23,248 bases of DNA from Nonomuraea sp. (GCA_013362835.1 JABFVJ010000509.1:1-23248); one strand, 5' to 3'. Shown: positions 14,172-22,669, counted from the stretch's first letter. A program made the numbers and translations. Notes: a model not told the origin generated them from the letters alone.

Positions 14172-15557
14172 ATGGGCCGCACACTGGCCGAGAAGGTCTG
14201 GGAGCAGCACGTCGTCCGCCGTGCCGAGGGTGAACCGGACCTGCTCTACATCGACCTGCACCTCATTCACGAGGTGACCAGCCCGCAGGCGTTCGACGGA
14301 CTCCGTCTCGCCGGCCGGAAGGTGCGAAGGCCCGATCTCACGATTGCCACCGAGGACCACAACGTGCCGACGGTGATCGGCCCGATCTCCGACCCGGTGT
14401 CCAAGACCCAGGTCGAGACGCTGCGCAAGAACGCCGCCGAGTTCGGCATCCGGCTGCATCCGATGGGCGACGCCGGTCAGGGCGTGGTGCACATCATCGG
14501 CCCGCAGTTCGGCCTGACCCAGCCGGGCATGACGATCGTGTGCGGCGACTCGCACACCTCCACCCACGGCGCGTTCGGCGGCATCGCGTTCGGCATCGGC
14601 ACGTCCGAGGTCGAGCACGTGCTGGCCACGCAGACGCTGCCGGCCTACCGGCCGAAGACGATGGCCATCGAGGTCTCGGGCGAGCTGCCCGCGGGCGTCA
14701 CGGCCAAGGACCTGATCCTGGCCATCATCGCCAAGATCGGCACCGGCGGCGGCCAGGGCTACATCGTCGAGTACCGCGGCGAGGCCGTGCGCAAGCTCTC
14801 CATGGAGGGCCGCATGACCGTCTGCAACATGTCCATCGAGGCGGGCGCGCGGGCCGGCATGATCGCGCCGGACGAGACCACGTTCGACTACCTCAAGGGC
14901 CGCCAGCACGCCCCGCAGGGTGAGGCGTGGGACCAGGCCGTCGAGTACTGGAAGTCGCTGCGCACCGACGACGACGCCGTGTTCGACAAGGTCGTGGAGA
15001 TCGACGCCTCGACCCTGACCCCGTACGTCACGTGGGGCACCAACCCCGGCCAGGGCCTGCCGCTGGGCGACTCCGTGCCGGCCCCCGACAGCTTCGCCGA
15101 CCCGGTCGAGCGCTCGGCCGCCGAGCGGGCGCTGGAGTACATGGGCCTGACCGCGGGCACGCCGCTGCGCGAGATCGAGGTCGACACGGTGTTCGTCGGC
15201 TCGTGCACCAACGGCCGCATCGAGGACCTGCGTTCGGCCGCCGAGATCCTCAAGGGCCGCCAGGTGAAGACCCGCACGCTGATCGTGCCCGGGTCGATGC
15301 TGGTCAAGCTCCAGGCCGAGCAGGAGGGCCTGCACGAGGTGTTCAAGGCCGCGGGCGCCGAGTGGCGCGAGGCCGGCTGCTCGATGTGCCTCGGCATGAA
15401 CCCCGACACGCTCCAGCCGGGCGAGCGCAGCGCCTCCACCTCCAACCGCAACTTCGAGGGCCGCCAGGGCAAGGGTGGCCGCACCCACCTGGTGTCGCCG
15501 CAGGTCGCCGCCGCGACCGCCGTCACCGGCCGCCTGACCGCCCCCGCCGACCTGTAA
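14172..15557 (+). CDS. leuC: 3-isopropylmalate dehydratase large subunit
   Basis: A 461-residue aconitase-family protein, which with LeuD isomerises 2-isopropylmalate to 3-isopropylmalate in leucine synthesis. The [4Fe-4S] cluster ligands are C345 (VGSCTNGR), C403 and C406 ([11 protein letters not shown]). Other family signatures are [21 protein letters not shown] and TWGTNPGQG. The length is normal. ATG 14172 is preceded by AAGGAGGAG. leuD follows after 15 bases, so the two are one operon encoding the two subunits of one cytoplasmic enzyme. Confidence 0.98.
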   Translation: MGRTLAEKVWEQHVVRRAEGEPDLLYIDLHLIHEVTSPQAFDGLRLAGRKVRRPDLTIATEDHNVPTVIGPISDPVSKTQVETLRKNAAEFGIRLHPMGDAGQGVVHIIGPQFGLTQPGMTIVCGDSHTSTHGAFGGIAFGIGTSEVEHVLATQTLPAYRPKTMAIEVSGELPAGVTAKDLILAIIAKIGTGGGQGYIVEYRGEAVRKLSMEGRMTVCNMSIEAGARAGMIAPDETTFDYLKGRQHAPQGEAWDQAVEYWKSLRTDDDAVFDKVVEIDASTLTPYVTWGTNPGQGLPLGDSVPAPDSFADPVERSAAERALEYMGLTAGTPLREIEVDTVFVGSCTNGRIEDLRSAAEILKGRQVKTRTLIVPGSMLVKLQAEQEGLHEVFKAAGAEWREAGCSMCLGMNPDTLQPGERSASTSNRNFEGRQGKGGRTHLVSPQVAAATAVTGRLTAPADL

Positions 15558-15572
15558 GGAGAAACCAGACCG

Positions 15573-16160
15573 ATGGACGCCTTCACCACCCACACCGGTA
15601 CGGCGGTGCCGCTGCGCCGCAGCAACGTCGACACCGACCAGATCATCCCGGCCGTCTGGCTCAAGCAGGTCAGCCGCACCGGCTTCGAGAAGGGCCTGTT
15701 CGCCGCCTGGCGCGAGGACCCGACGTTCGTCCTGAACGACCCCTCGTACGAGGGCGGCTCGATCCTGGTCTCCGGCCCCGACTTCGGCACCGGCTCCTCC
15801 CGCGAGCACGCCGTGTGGGCCCTGCAGCAGTACGGCTTCCGCGTCGTGATCGCCGCCAGGTTCGGCGACATCTTCCGCAACAACTCCACCAAGATGGGCC
15901 TGCTGCCGGTCGTCCTGCCGGGCGAGAAGGTCGAGGCCCTGCAGTCGGCCGTCGAGGCGGAGCCGACGCTCGAAGTGACCGTCGACCTGGAGGAACGCCA
16001 GGTCCGGTGGGCCGATGAGGTCGTGCCGTTCGAGATCGACGACTACACCCGCTGGCGGCTCCTGGAGGGCCTGGACGACATCGGGCTGACCCTGCGTCAC
16101 GCCGACGACGTGGCGGCGTACGAGAATGGTCGGCAGCCATGGCTGCCGACGACCGTCTAG
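15573..16160 (+). CDS. leuD: 3-isopropylmalate dehydratase small subunit
   Basis: A 195-residue swivel-domain subunit. It contains [22 protein letters not shown] near the N-terminus and the substrate-recognition segment [17 protein letters not shown] at about residues 68-84, followed by [22 protein letters not shown] 15573 has AAGGAG before it. The last 22 bases overlap the next small gene, and the C-terminal tail ([12 protein letters not shown]) is coded within that overlap. Confidence 0.98.
   Translation: MDAFTTHTGTAVPLRRSNVDTDQIIPAVWLKQVSRTGFEKGLFAAWREDPTFVLNDPSYEGGSILVSGPDFGTGSSREHAVWALQQYGFRVVIAARFGDIFRNNSTKMGLLPVVLPGEKVEALQSAVEAEPTLEVTVDLEERQVRWADEVVPFEIDDYTRWRLLEGLDDIGLTLRHADDVAAYENGRQPWLPTTV
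16129..16150 (+). repeat. 22-bp perfect palindrome around the start codon of the 75-aa gene
   Basis: The two 9-base arms GTCGGCAGC (16129-16137) and GCTGCCGAC (16142-16150) flank CATG at 16138-16141, and the whole is a perfect palindrome. In RNA it forms a nine-pair stem with the AUG start (16139-16141) exposed in the four-base loop. It lies inside the end of leuD. Confidence 0.7.
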
Positions 16161-16366
16161 AAGACGACCGACTGGCGCGGCGGTTGCGCGAGGCGCACCG
16201 CCGCGTCCGCATGCTCCCCGCCGCCGACAAGGAACGGGCGGCCCGCCGCTACCTGTCCATCTGCGATCTGGCCAAGCACGATCCGGACAGGGCGGCCGCC
16301 CGCCTCGACCTGTTTCTGGCCCATCTCGACACGCCACGCGAGGGGGAAAACACGCTGGGTGATTGA
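16139..16366 (+). CDS. Small basic helical protein, unknown function (leuD downstream)
   Basis: A 75-residue protein that is nearly all helical and rich in Arg, Ala and Asp ([39 protein letters not shown]). No known motif or membrane segment is seen. It overlaps leuD by 22 bases, and its reading frame continues with normal GC-rich codon use up to the HU promoter. It therefore looks like a real third gene of the leuCD operon; I recall short unknown genes in this place in related bacteria. There is no clear ribosome binding site, and the start codon sits in a hairpin loop, so translation probably depends on ribosomes finishing leuD. Confidence 0.65.
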   Translation: MAADDRLEDDRLARRLREAHRRVRMLPAADKERAARRYLSICDLAKHDPDRAAARLDLFLAHLDTPREGENTLGD

Positions 16367-16391
16367 GTTCCCCCGCGATCCCGCCTACTTT
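16363..16391 (+). promoter_or_regulatory. Sigma70-type promoter of the HU gene
   Basis: TTGAGT at 16363-16368 and TACTTT at 16386-16391 are separated by 17 bases, the best -35/-10 pair in the window. The -35 box overlaps the stop codon of the preceding gene. Transcription would start near 16398, leaving a leader of about 68 bases. Confidence 0.7.
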
Positions 16392-16402
16392 CGACCGCGT
16401 AA

Positions 16403-16437
16403 GGGGTTTCTACGTCGAACTCGTGAGCTGGAACCCC
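16403..16437 (+). other. Hairpin in the HU mRNA leader
   Basis: GGGGTTTC (16403-16410) pairs with GGAACCCC (16430-16437), eight pairs including one G-U, with a 19-base loop. It ends about 28 bases before the start codon, leaving the GGGGGAG ribosome binding site at 16449-16455 free. A 5' stem of this type could stabilise a highly expressed mRNA. Confidence 0.45.
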
Positions 16438-16465
16438 GAGCCGTCACTGGGGGAGCAGGACTTTC

Positions 16466-16765
16466 ATGAACAAGCGAGAGCTCGTCGACGCCATCACCGA
16501 TCGGGTGGGCGACAAGAGGACGGCCACCGAGGCCGTCAACGCGGTCATCGAGGCCATCCAGAAGGCTGTGGCGAGCGGGGACAAGGTCTCGATCACGGGC
16601 TTCGGCGCGTTCGAGATGGTCAACAAGCCCGCCCGCACTGCCAGGAACCCGTCCACCGGCGCCGAAATCAAGGTCGCGGAGAGCTGGGCGCCGAAGTTCC
16701 GTCCCGGCTCCGAATTCAAGGACCTCGTGAACGAGGGCGGCAAGCAGGTCGGCAAGAAGAAGTAA
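16466..16765 (+). CDS. HU family DNA-binding protein, tail-less
   Basis: A 99-residue HU protein. The N-terminal helices (NKRELVDAITDRVGDKRTA), the GDKVSITGFGAFEM segment and the DNA-binding arm (RTARNPSTGAEIKV) with FRPGSEFKDLVN are all present. HU dimers bend and compact DNA. At the same locus next to leuCD, mycobacterial HupB and Streptomyces HupS carry, from family knowledge, a long Lys/Ala-rich C-terminal tail. Here the protein ends GGKQVGKKK right after the core domain, and a terminator follows, with no tail in any frame. It has its own strong promoter, as expected for an abundant protein. Confidence 0.97.
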   Translation: MNKRELVDAITDRVGDKRTATEAVNAVIEAIQKAVASGDKVSITGFGAFEMVNKPARTARNPSTGAEIKVAESWAPKFRPGSEFKDLVNEGGKQVGKKK

Positions 16766-16782
16766 GTCTCAGCGGACCATCG

Positions 16783-16806
16783 CGCCCGGGCATTCGTGCC
16801 CGGGCG
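16783..16806. terminator. HU terminator with TTCG tetraloop
   Basis: CGCCCGGGCA (16783-16792) pairs perfectly with TGCCCGGGCG (16797-16806) around a TTCG loop, an extra-stable hairpin 17 bases after the HU stop. There is no T-run. It also ends just before the stop of the convergent small gene and may serve both. Confidence 0.8.
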
Positions 16807-16814
16807 TCCGCGTC

Positions 16815-17021
16815 TCACGCGCCGGGCACCGGAAAGGTCGACAGGGTGACGAACGTGATCTCCCCGCCGGACATCGCGAGATTCACCCGCTGCCCGGTGC
16901 GCAGCAGCCGCAGGGGCCCCGCGTCGAAGGCGGGCGCGCCGAACTCCAGCACCGACCCGTCGTCGAGGAAGACCGTGCCGGAACGGGTGACCTCGTCGAA
17001 GCTGCGTACTGTCGCCTGCAC
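16815..17021 (-). CDS. Small cold-shock-domain-like protein
   Basis: A 68-residue protein of five-strand OB-fold pattern: QATVRSFDEVTRSGTVFLDDGSVLEFG, then LRLLRTGQRVNLAM and ITFVTLSTFPV. The T-R-S-G-T-V-F-L run takes the place of the K-G-F-G-F-I motif of cold-shock proteins, but the aromatic RNP residues are mostly missing, so nucleic-acid binding is uncertain. Related small proteins are common in actinomycetes. GTG 17021 is used; it has no ribosome binding site but is preceded by TACGCT exactly six bases upstream, suggesting leaderless transcription. It is convergent with HU and divergent from the MFS gene. Confidence 0.8.
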   Translation of the reverse strand: MQATVRSFDEVTRSGTVFLDDGSVLEFGAPAFDAGPLRLLRTGQRVNLAMSGGEITFVTLSTFPVPGA

Positions 17022-17074
17022 GCGACCAGCGTAAGCGGTTTGCCGCCCGGCGGGCGAGAGGCGAGTATCGCGCC

Positions 17075-18275
17075 ATGGCCTCTCGCGCGGATTTCCGGCG
17101 CCTCGCCTGGGCCAACGTCGTCTCGCACCTGGGCGACCAGGTCACCCTCGTCGCCCTGCCGCTGACCGCCGTGCTGGCCCTGCGCGCCGGAGCCCTCGAA
17201 CTCGGCCTGCTGGCTGCCGCCCAGACGGTGGCGTTCCTGGCGGTCGGGCTGCCCGCGGGCGTCTGGACCGACCGGTCGCGTCGCCGCCCGATCCTCGTCA
17301 CGGCCGATCTCGTACGCGGAATGGCGCTGCTGACCGTCCCCGTCGCCGCCTGGCGCGGGCTGCTCACGCTCCCGCATCTGTACGCCGTCGCGCTGCTGCT
17401 CGGGGTGTGCAAGGTCTTCTTCGACGTGGCGCACATGAGCTTCCTGCCGGCCGTCGTGCCCAAGGAGGAGCTGGAGCGCGGCAACGGCGTCATGGAGGCG
17501 GGCAGGAGCGCGTCCCTGCTGGTGGGGCCGGGGGTGGGCGGCTGGCTGGCAGGCGTGCTCACGGCGCCGCTCGCGCTGCTCGCCGACGCCGTCAGCTTCC
17601 TCGTCACGGCGTTCCTGCTGTCGGGCGTACGCGCCTTCGAGCCCCCCGCGAGCGGGCCGGGCGGCCGGTTACGCCGAAAGGTGGCCGAAGGGATCGTGTT
17701 CGTCGTCAGGGAGCCCGTGCTCCGCAGGGTCGCGATCGGCGGCGCGCTCACCAGGGCCGGGCTCGGCTTCTGCGCGGTCGGCCACCCGCTCTACCTGGTC
17801 GTCGAGCTCGGCGTCGGCGCCACGCGTTACGGCCTGCTGCTGTCGGCCGCCGCGCTCGGCGCGCTCGCGGGCGCGGCGCTGGCCGCCCGGATCACCGCCC
17901 GCTTCGGCCCCGGCCGCACCATGTACGGCTCCGCCCTCCTGACGACGGCCCTCTACCTCCCGGCCCTCGCCACCGGGCCCGGGTGGCGTCTGTTCCTCTT
18001 CCCGGCGGCCTCCGCCCTGGCCGGCGTCGCCTCGGTGGTCTTCAACGTCGCCCAGATCAGCCACCGCCAGCGCATCACCCCGGAGCGGCTGCTCGGCCGG
18101 GTGAACGCCAGCATGCGCTTCCTCATGTGGGGGACGACGCCGCTTGGTGGCCTGGCGGCGGGCGCGGTCGGCGCGTGGCTGGGCGGGCGACGCCGTCTTC
18201 GTGACGGGCATCGCCGTCATGGCCCTGTCCTACCTGGCGGTGGTCACGGCCCCGAAGGTCTTCCACCCGGTCTGA
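17075..18275 (+). CDS. MFS transporter, frameshifted near its C-terminus
   Basis: A major-facilitator protein with about twelve membrane segments. N-terminal DFRRLAWANVVSHLGDQVTLVALPL and the loop DRSRRRPILVTADLVRGM are typical of the macrolide-efflux (MefA-like) group. The frame from ATG 17075 is normal to codon 371 (about 18187, ...GAWLGG). After that the literal reading becomes arginine- and proline-rich and continues to a stop at 18565, running 214 bases antisense to cofC. Shifting by one base at 18185-18189 restores a membrane segment (DAVFVTGIAVMALSYLAVV) and a stop at 18275, giving about 399 residues, the usual size. One extra base in the GGGCGGGC run is the likely cause. The substrate is unknown. 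Confidence 0.85.
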
Positions 18276-18351
18276 TCAAGCGGGCCCCGAGGCCACCCGG
18301 CCCGACGCCCGCTTCACGAGGCCCCCGGTCTCACGATGCCGCCTGGTCTGG

Positions 18352-18987
18352 TCACGCGTCCGGCCACAGGTCGGCGACCACCGCCGCCGTGTGGCGGCCC
18401 AGACCGAGCGCGAGCGCCGCGCGCAGGTCGTCGGGGGTGTCCACGTCACGCCTGACCGAGTCGATGCCGGGCACGCACAGCTCCTTGGCGCCGCCCGCCA
18501 GGTGCTTGGCCCGCGACTCGCCGCCGAACCTGGGTGTGAACGGCCGCCCCGGGCGCACCCCGTAGAAGGTGGTCCCGATCTCCAGGGCGTCGGGCACGAA
18601 GGACTGGTCGAACTCGGCCGCCGCGGTCAGCGCCGCCGCCAGCTCGGCGGGACGCAGGGCGGGCAGGTCGGCCTGGAGGGCGCCCACGGCGTCGCCGGGC
18701 GCGACGCGTACGGCATGGGCGGCCCCCGTGCGCAACGCGGTGTTGAGCCCGCGGTCGGGGTCGTGCACGACGTCGGCGCCCAGGGCGCCGAGCGGACCGG
18801 CGGCGGCGGGGTCGGCGGTCACCACGATCACCCGCGCCACCGGCGGGCACGACAGCGCGGCCGCCACGGTGTCGCAGGCCACGGCCACGGCCAGCCGGGT
18901 GCGGTGCGGGCCCGTCGCGGCGGCCAGCCGGGTCTTCGCCGCGACCAGGGTCTTCACCGGAATGACCAGAGACCAGCGGATGCTCAT
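18352..18987 (-). CDS. cofC: Phosphoenolpyruvate/2-phospho-L-lactate guanylyltransferase of F420 synthesis
   Basis: A 211-residue nucleotidyltransferase of the CofC/FbiD family, which activates 2-phospholactate or phosphoenolpyruvate with GTP for coenzyme F420 synthesis. Seen motifs are SLVIPVKTLVAAKTRLA at the N-terminus, VIVVTADP, ADVVHDPDRGLNTAL, LQADLPALRPAEL and TPRFGGESRAKHL. The final part (DVDTPDDLRAALALGLG) matches the family end. ATG 18987 gives the start seen in relatives; ATG 18999 is also possible, with GAGG just before it. It is divergent from plsC by 80 bases. Confidence 0.9.
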   Translation of the reverse strand: MSIRWSLVIPVKTLVAAKTRLAAATGPHRTRLAVAVACDTVAAALSCPPVARVIVVTADPAAAGPLGALGADVVHDPDRGLNTALRTGAAHAVRVAPGDAVGALQADLPALRPAELAAALTAAAEFDQSFVPDALEIGTTFYGVRPGRPFTPRFGGESRAKHLAGGAKELCVPGIDSVRRDVDTPDDLRAALALGLGRHTAAVVADLWPDA

Positions 18988-19067
18988 AGGCTTAAGCATC
19001 GCGCCTCGACATCCCACGCGGCCAACCGGGAGACTTGGGGCGCAAACCGTACGGGTTGGAGGAGACC

Positions 19068-19778
19068 ATGAGCCGCCCCACGAGACCATCGCGTTTCTGG
19101 GAAACCCTGGCAGTAGTCGTGGTGAAGCCGCTGTCGTGGCTCCTGGTCAAGCGCGACTGGCGCCGGGGAGAGCGCATCCCGCGCACCGGCGGCCTGATCA
19201 TCGCGACCAACCACCTCTCCTGGACCGATCCCGTGCTCCTGTCGCACTTCCTGTTCAACAACGGCAGGTGGCCGGTCATTCTGGCCAAGTCCGCCCTGTT
19301 CAAGGTGCCCTTCCTGGGCCGGGCGCTCAACGGCCTGCTCGCCATCCCGGTCGAACGCGGCAGCGCCGAGGCCGCGAGGTCGCTCAAGATCTCCTCGCAG
19401 CGGCTGCGCGACGGCGCGGCCATCCTGTTCTACCCCGAGGGCACCTGCACCCGCGATCCCGCCCTGTGGCCCATGGTGGGCAAGACGGGCGCGGCCCGGC
19501 TGGCGCTGGAGAGCGGCGCGAAGGTGATCCCGATCGCCCACTGGGGCGCCCACGAGCTGCTCCCCTACGGCGCCACGAGGCCGAGGCTGTTCCCGCGCAA
19601 GACGTTCCACGTGAGCGTCGGGCCGCCGGTCGACCTGTCGAAGTACGAGGGAAAGCCCTTGCAGGCGACCGTGCTGCGCGAGGCGACGGCCGACATCATG
19701 GCGGCCATCACCGCGCAGCTCGCCGAGCTGCGCGGCGAGAAGGCCCCGGAAACCCCCTACGATCCGGCCGGGCGGTGA
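19068..19778 (+). CDS. 1-acyl-sn-glycerol-3-phosphate acyltransferase (PlsC family)
   Basis: A 236-residue membrane-associated acyltransferase that adds a fatty acid to lysophosphatidate in phospholipid synthesis. The catalytic HX4D motif is H49-D54 in NHLSWTD, and the second block is EGT at 124-126 in [16 protein letters not shown] at 93-98 and the proline-containing IPIAHWG segment are the other usual blocks. A hydrophobic stretch near residues 13-27 may contact the membrane. ATG 19068 follows a strong GGAGGAGA site. gpsA starts four bases after its stop, and GpsA makes the glycerol-3-phosphate used by this pathway. Confidence 0.95.
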   Translation: MSRPTRPSRFWETLAVVVVKPLSWLLVKRDWRRGERIPRTGGLIIATNHLSWTDPVLLSHFLFNNGRWPVILAKSALFKVPFLGRALNGLLAIPVERGSAEAARSLKISSQRLRDGAAILFYPEGTCTRDPALWPMVGKTGAARLALESGAKVIPIAHWGAHELLPYGATRPRLFPRKTFHVSVGPPVDLSKYEGKPLQATVLREATADIMAAITAQLAELRGEKAPETPYDPAGR

Positions 19779-19782
19779 TGGC

Positions 19783-20793
19783 ATGACAAAGGTGGCCGTT
19801 CTCGGCACGGGTTCCTGGGGCACCACGTTCGCCATGGTGCTCGCCGAGGCGGGCAACCAGGTCACGCTGTGGGGGCGCAGGGCCGAGCTGGTCGAGGCGA
19901 TCGACCGCGACCACGCCAACCCCGACTACCTGCCCGGCGTGCCGCTGCCCGCCGCGCTGCGCGCCACGACCGACCCCGTCCGGGCGCTCGACGGCGCCGA
20001 CTTCGTGGTGCTGGCCGTGCCCTCGCAGACGCTGCGCGGCAACCTCACCGAGTGGCGCGACCTCATCCCGTCCGACGCCGTGCTGGTCAGCCTGATGAAG
20101 GGCATCGAGCTGGGCACGACCAAGCGGATGAGCGAGGTGATCCGCGAGGTCGCCGAGGTGCCGGAGGAGCGGGTCGCGGTGGTGTCCGGGCCCAACCTGG
20201 CCAAGGAGATCGCCCACCGCCAGCCCGCCGCCACGGTCGTGGCCTGCACCGACGAGTCGGTCGCCGAGCGGCTGCAGGCGGTCTGTCACCTGCCGCCGTG
20301 GTTCCGGCCGTACACGAACACCGACGTCGTCGGGGTCGAGCTCGGCGGCGCGGTGAAGAACGTGATCGCGCTGGCCGTCGGCGTCTCGGCCGGCATGGGC
20401 ATGGGCGACAACGTCAGCGCCATGCTCATCACCAGGGGGCTCGCCGAGATCTCCCGCCTCGGGGCCGCGCTGGGGGCCGACCAGCACACGTTCGCCGGGC
20501 TGGCCGGCATGGGCGACCTGGTGGCCACCTGCACCTCGCCGCTGTCGCGCAACCGCACCTTCGGCGAGAACCTCGGCCGCGGCATGACCCTCGCCGAGGT
20601 CGTCGCCGCCACCAAGCAGACCGCCGAAGGCGTGAAGTCGTGCGAGTCGGTCCTGGAGCTGGCCAGGAAGCACGACGTCGAGATGCCGATCACCGAAGTC
20701 GTCGTGGGGGTCGTCCACGACGGCATGTCGCCGTCGGAGGCGGGCATGCTGCTCATGTCCCGCTCGCCCAAACCCGAGCGGTACGGCGTGTGA
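19783..20793 (+). CDS. gpsA: Glycerol-3-phosphate dehydrogenase [NAD(P)+]
   Basis: A 336-residue enzyme reducing dihydroxyacetone phosphate to sn-glycerol-3-phosphate for membrane lipids. The nucleotide-binding GTGSWG lies at residues 8-13, the [10 protein letters not shown] and [12 protein letters not shown] segments follow, and catalytic K192 sits in [15 protein letters not shown]. The C-terminal helical domain contains [15 protein letters not shown] and GRGMTLAEV, both family signatures. Length is normal. It is transcribed with plsC, and the ddl gene begins 62 bases downstream in the same direction. Confidence 0.97.
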   Translation: MTKVAVLGTGSWGTTFAMVLAEAGNQVTLWGRRAELVEAIDRDHANPDYLPGVPLPAALRATTDPVRALDGADFVVLAVPSQTLRGNLTEWRDLIPSDAVLVSLMKGIELGTTKRMSEVIREVAEVPEERVAVVSGPNLAKEIAHRQPAATVVACTDESVAERLQAVCHLPPWFRPYTNTDVVGVELGGAVKNVIALAVGVSAGMGMGDNVSAMLITRGLAEISRLGAALGADQHTFAGLAGMGDLVATCTSPLSRNRTFGENLGRGMTLAEVVAATKQTAEGVKSCESVLELARKHDVEMPITEVVVGVVHDGMSPSEAGMLLMSRSPKPERYGV

Positions 20794-20855
20794 ATCCGGA
20801 CGTCACCGCGTGCTCGACTCGCTGTCAGGGGGACACCCCGGTAGATTCGGACGTC

Positions 20856-21950
20856 ATGAGCAAGCCACGCGTCGCCGTCGTTTTCGGAGGTCGCAATTCT
20901 GAGCATGCCGTGTCCCTCATGGGCGCGGGGAGCGTGCTGGATGTGATCGACAGGAGTAAGTACGAGGTGGTCCCCGTCGGGATCGCCCAGGACGGCAGGT
21001 GGGTGCTGGCCGCTTCCGACCAGCGGTTCGCCATCGAGGCCGGAGAGCTGCCCGTGGTCGACACCTCGGGCGCCGCGCTCGCGCTGCCGAGCGGCGGCAG
21101 CGGCCTGGTGGCCTACGACCCCGGCAGCATCCCGGTCGAGCTCGGCTCGGTCGACGTGGTGTTCCCCGTGATGCACGGCCCGTTCGCCGAGGACGGAACC
21201 ATCCAGGGCCTGCTGGAGATGGCCGGCGTGCGCTACGTCGGCTCCGGCGTGCTGGCCAGCGCCGTCGGCATGGACAAGGCCCACATGAAGACCGTCATGG
21301 CCGCCGCCGGGCTGCCGATCGGCCGCTACGTCGTGGTCCGCGACCGCGACTGGCGGCTCAACCGCGAGTGCGTGCTGAAGGAGGCCGAGGAGCTCGGCTT
21401 CCCCGTGTTCGTCAAGCCCGCGCGGGCCGGCTCGTCGCAGGGCATCTCCAAGGCCCACGACCGGGCCGAGCTGGAGTCGGCGGTCGAGTTCGCCCGGCGC
21501 CACGACCCCAAGGTGCTCATCGAGGCCGCGATCGAGGGCCGCGAGATCGAGTGCGCGGTGCTGGAGTCGCTCGGCGACGAGCCGGCCGCCGCGTCGATGC
21601 CGGGCGAGGTGAAGGTCGAGGGCGGCCAGGAGTTCTTCGACTTCGAGGCCAAGTACTACCCCGACCAGATGTCGCTGACCGTGCCCGCCGACATCCCGGC
21701 CGAGACCGCCGAGGAGCTGCGGGCGATGGCCGTGCGCGCGTTCGAGGCGCTGGAGTGCGAGGGCCTGTCCAGGGTCGACTTCTTCTACACGCCCGAGGGC
21801 ACGCTCGTCTTCAACGAGATCAACACGATGCCCGGGTTCACCTCGCTGTCGGTGGCGCCGCAGCTCTGGGCCGCCTCGGGGCTGCCCTACCCGGCGCTGG
21901 TCGACCGGCTCATCCAGCTCGCGCTGTCGCGCTCAGCCGGCCTGCGTTGA
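20856..21950 (+). CDS. ddl: D-alanine--D-alanine ligase
   Basis: A 364-residue ATP-grasp ligase that makes the D-Ala-D-Ala dipeptide of peptidoglycan. Key parts are GGRNSEHAVSLMGAGS near the N-terminus, HGPFAEDGTIQGLLE, the lysine in VFVKPARAGSSQGI, the omega-loop segment FDFEAKYYPDQM typical of D-Ala-D-Ala rather than D-Ala-D-lactate enzymes, and E321/N323 metal ligands in FNEINTMPGF. ATG 20856 is used. TAGATT lies eight bases upstream, so a promoter close to the start is possible; a repeat of CGGACGTCA is at 20797 and 20848. Its last 18 bases overlap the convergent lipoprotein gene. Confidence 0.97.
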   Translation: MSKPRVAVVFGGRNSEHAVSLMGAGSVLDVIDRSKYEVVPVGIAQDGRWVLAASDQRFAIEAGELPVVDTSGAALALPSGGSGLVAYDPGSIPVELGSVDVVFPVMHGPFAEDGTIQGLLEMAGVRYVGSGVLASAVGMDKAHMKTVMAAAGLPIGRYVVVRDRDWRLNRECVLKEAEELGFPVFVKPARAGSSQGISKAHDRAELESAVEFARRHDPKVLIEAAIEGREIECAVLESLGDEPAAASMPGEVKVEGGQEFFDFEAKYYPDQMSLTVPADIPAETAEELRAMAVRAFEALECEGLSRVDFFYTPEGTLVFNEINTMPGFTSLSVAPQLWAASGLPYPALVDRLIQLALSRSAGLR

Positions 21951-22367
21951 GACGGCCCGCCCGATCGGCTGCGACAGCTCGGCGAGCACGTCGGCCGCGG
22001 CGTGCTCGCCGCCGACCGTGACCTCCACGTACGTGGGCGCGGCCACGGCGGTGAACAGGATGGGCTTGTCGGGATCGGCGAACCAGCCCACCCCGTTGAT
22101 CTCCTGGAGCTGGTCGGTGGGCGCCATCCGCACCGGCCGCGGCACACCGCAGCGCAGCGCGATGGACGCCTCGCCCCAGACCGCGACGTACGGCGAGGCC
22201 GGCTCGGACGTGCCGCGCTCGGCGCCGTCGAGCGTCTTCGGCAGCGAGGCCGCGAGCTTGTCGCAGGCCGCCGCGGCCTCACCCACGGGCTTCGGCGGAT
22301 CGACCTGTACGACGCCACCGCAGCCGGCGAGTGCCAGGAGAACGAGCAGGACGGCGGCGGCACGCAT
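21933..22367 (-). CDS. DUF3515 family lipoprotein
   Basis: A 144-residue exported protein. A signal peptide (MRAAAVLLVLLALAGC) ends in a lipobox L13-A14-G15-C16, so the mature protein is anchored outside the membrane by lipid on C16. The rest is a compact domain with further cysteines (AAACDKLA and ALRCGVP) that could form a disulphide, plus INGVGWFAD. This matches DUF3515 proteins found between ddl and thiL in actinomycetes; the function is unknown. It overlaps ddl tail to tail by 18 bases and lies 21 bases downstream of the AsnC-like gene on the same strand. Confidence 0.88.
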   Translation of the reverse strand: MRAAAVLLVLLALAGCGGVVQVDPPKPVGEAAAACDKLAASLPKTLDGAERGTSEPASPYVAVWGEASIALRCGVPRPVRMAPTDQLQEINGVGWFADPDKPILFTAVAAPTYVEVTVGGEHAAADVLAELSQPIGRAVSTQAG

Positions 22368-22388
22368 GGAACCCAGACCTCGAAGACG

Positions 22389-22622
22389 TCAGATATGAAC
22401 GATCGGACACGTAAGAGTACGCGTGATCCCCTCCACGGCCTGAATCTGGGCGACGACCAGCTTGCCGAGCTCGTCGACGTTGCGCGCCTCCGCGCGGACG
22501 ATCACGTCGTAGGGCCCCGTCACGTCTTCTGCCTGGGTGACCCCGGGAATCCCGGAGATCTCCTCGGCAACGGCGGCGGCCTTGCCGACCTCGGTCTGAA
22601 TAAGGATGTAGGCCTGCACCAT
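22389..22622 (-). CDS. Stand-alone Lrp/AsnC ligand-binding (RAM) domain protein
   Basis: A 77-residue protein made only of the ligand-binding domain of Lrp/AsnC regulators: AYILIQTEVGKAAAVAEEI, GVTQAEDVTGPYDVIVRAEA and VEGITRTLTCPIV. There is no helix-turn-helix, so it cannot bind DNA as Lrp does; it probably forms ring oligomers that bind an amino acid or partner. ATG 22622 is preceded by GGGAGG at good distance; the longer in-frame extension is not needed. It is divergent from thiL and probably co-transcribed with the DUF3515 gene. Confidence 0.92.
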   Translation of the reverse strand: MVQAYILIQTEVGKAAAVAEEISGIPGVTQAEDVTGPYDVIVRAEARNVDELGKLVVAQIQAVEGITRTLTCPIVHI

Positions 22623-22669
22623 TACGTCCTCCCGGGCGATTGGATCACGCCGAAGGGCCACCGTACCCT

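Noticed and set aside
14110..16337. The upstream part of a 981-codon minus-strand frame running through leuCD into ndgR
   Set aside because: Only the last 238 codons (from 14108) have regulator features. The rest is His/Gly/Arg-rich antisense of leuC and leuD.
20797..20856. Repeat of CGGACGTCA at 20797-20805 and 20848-20856 before ddl
   Set aside because: Nine bases with a GACGTC core is short for GC-rich DNA, and the second copy includes the start codon; a regulatory role cannot be supported.
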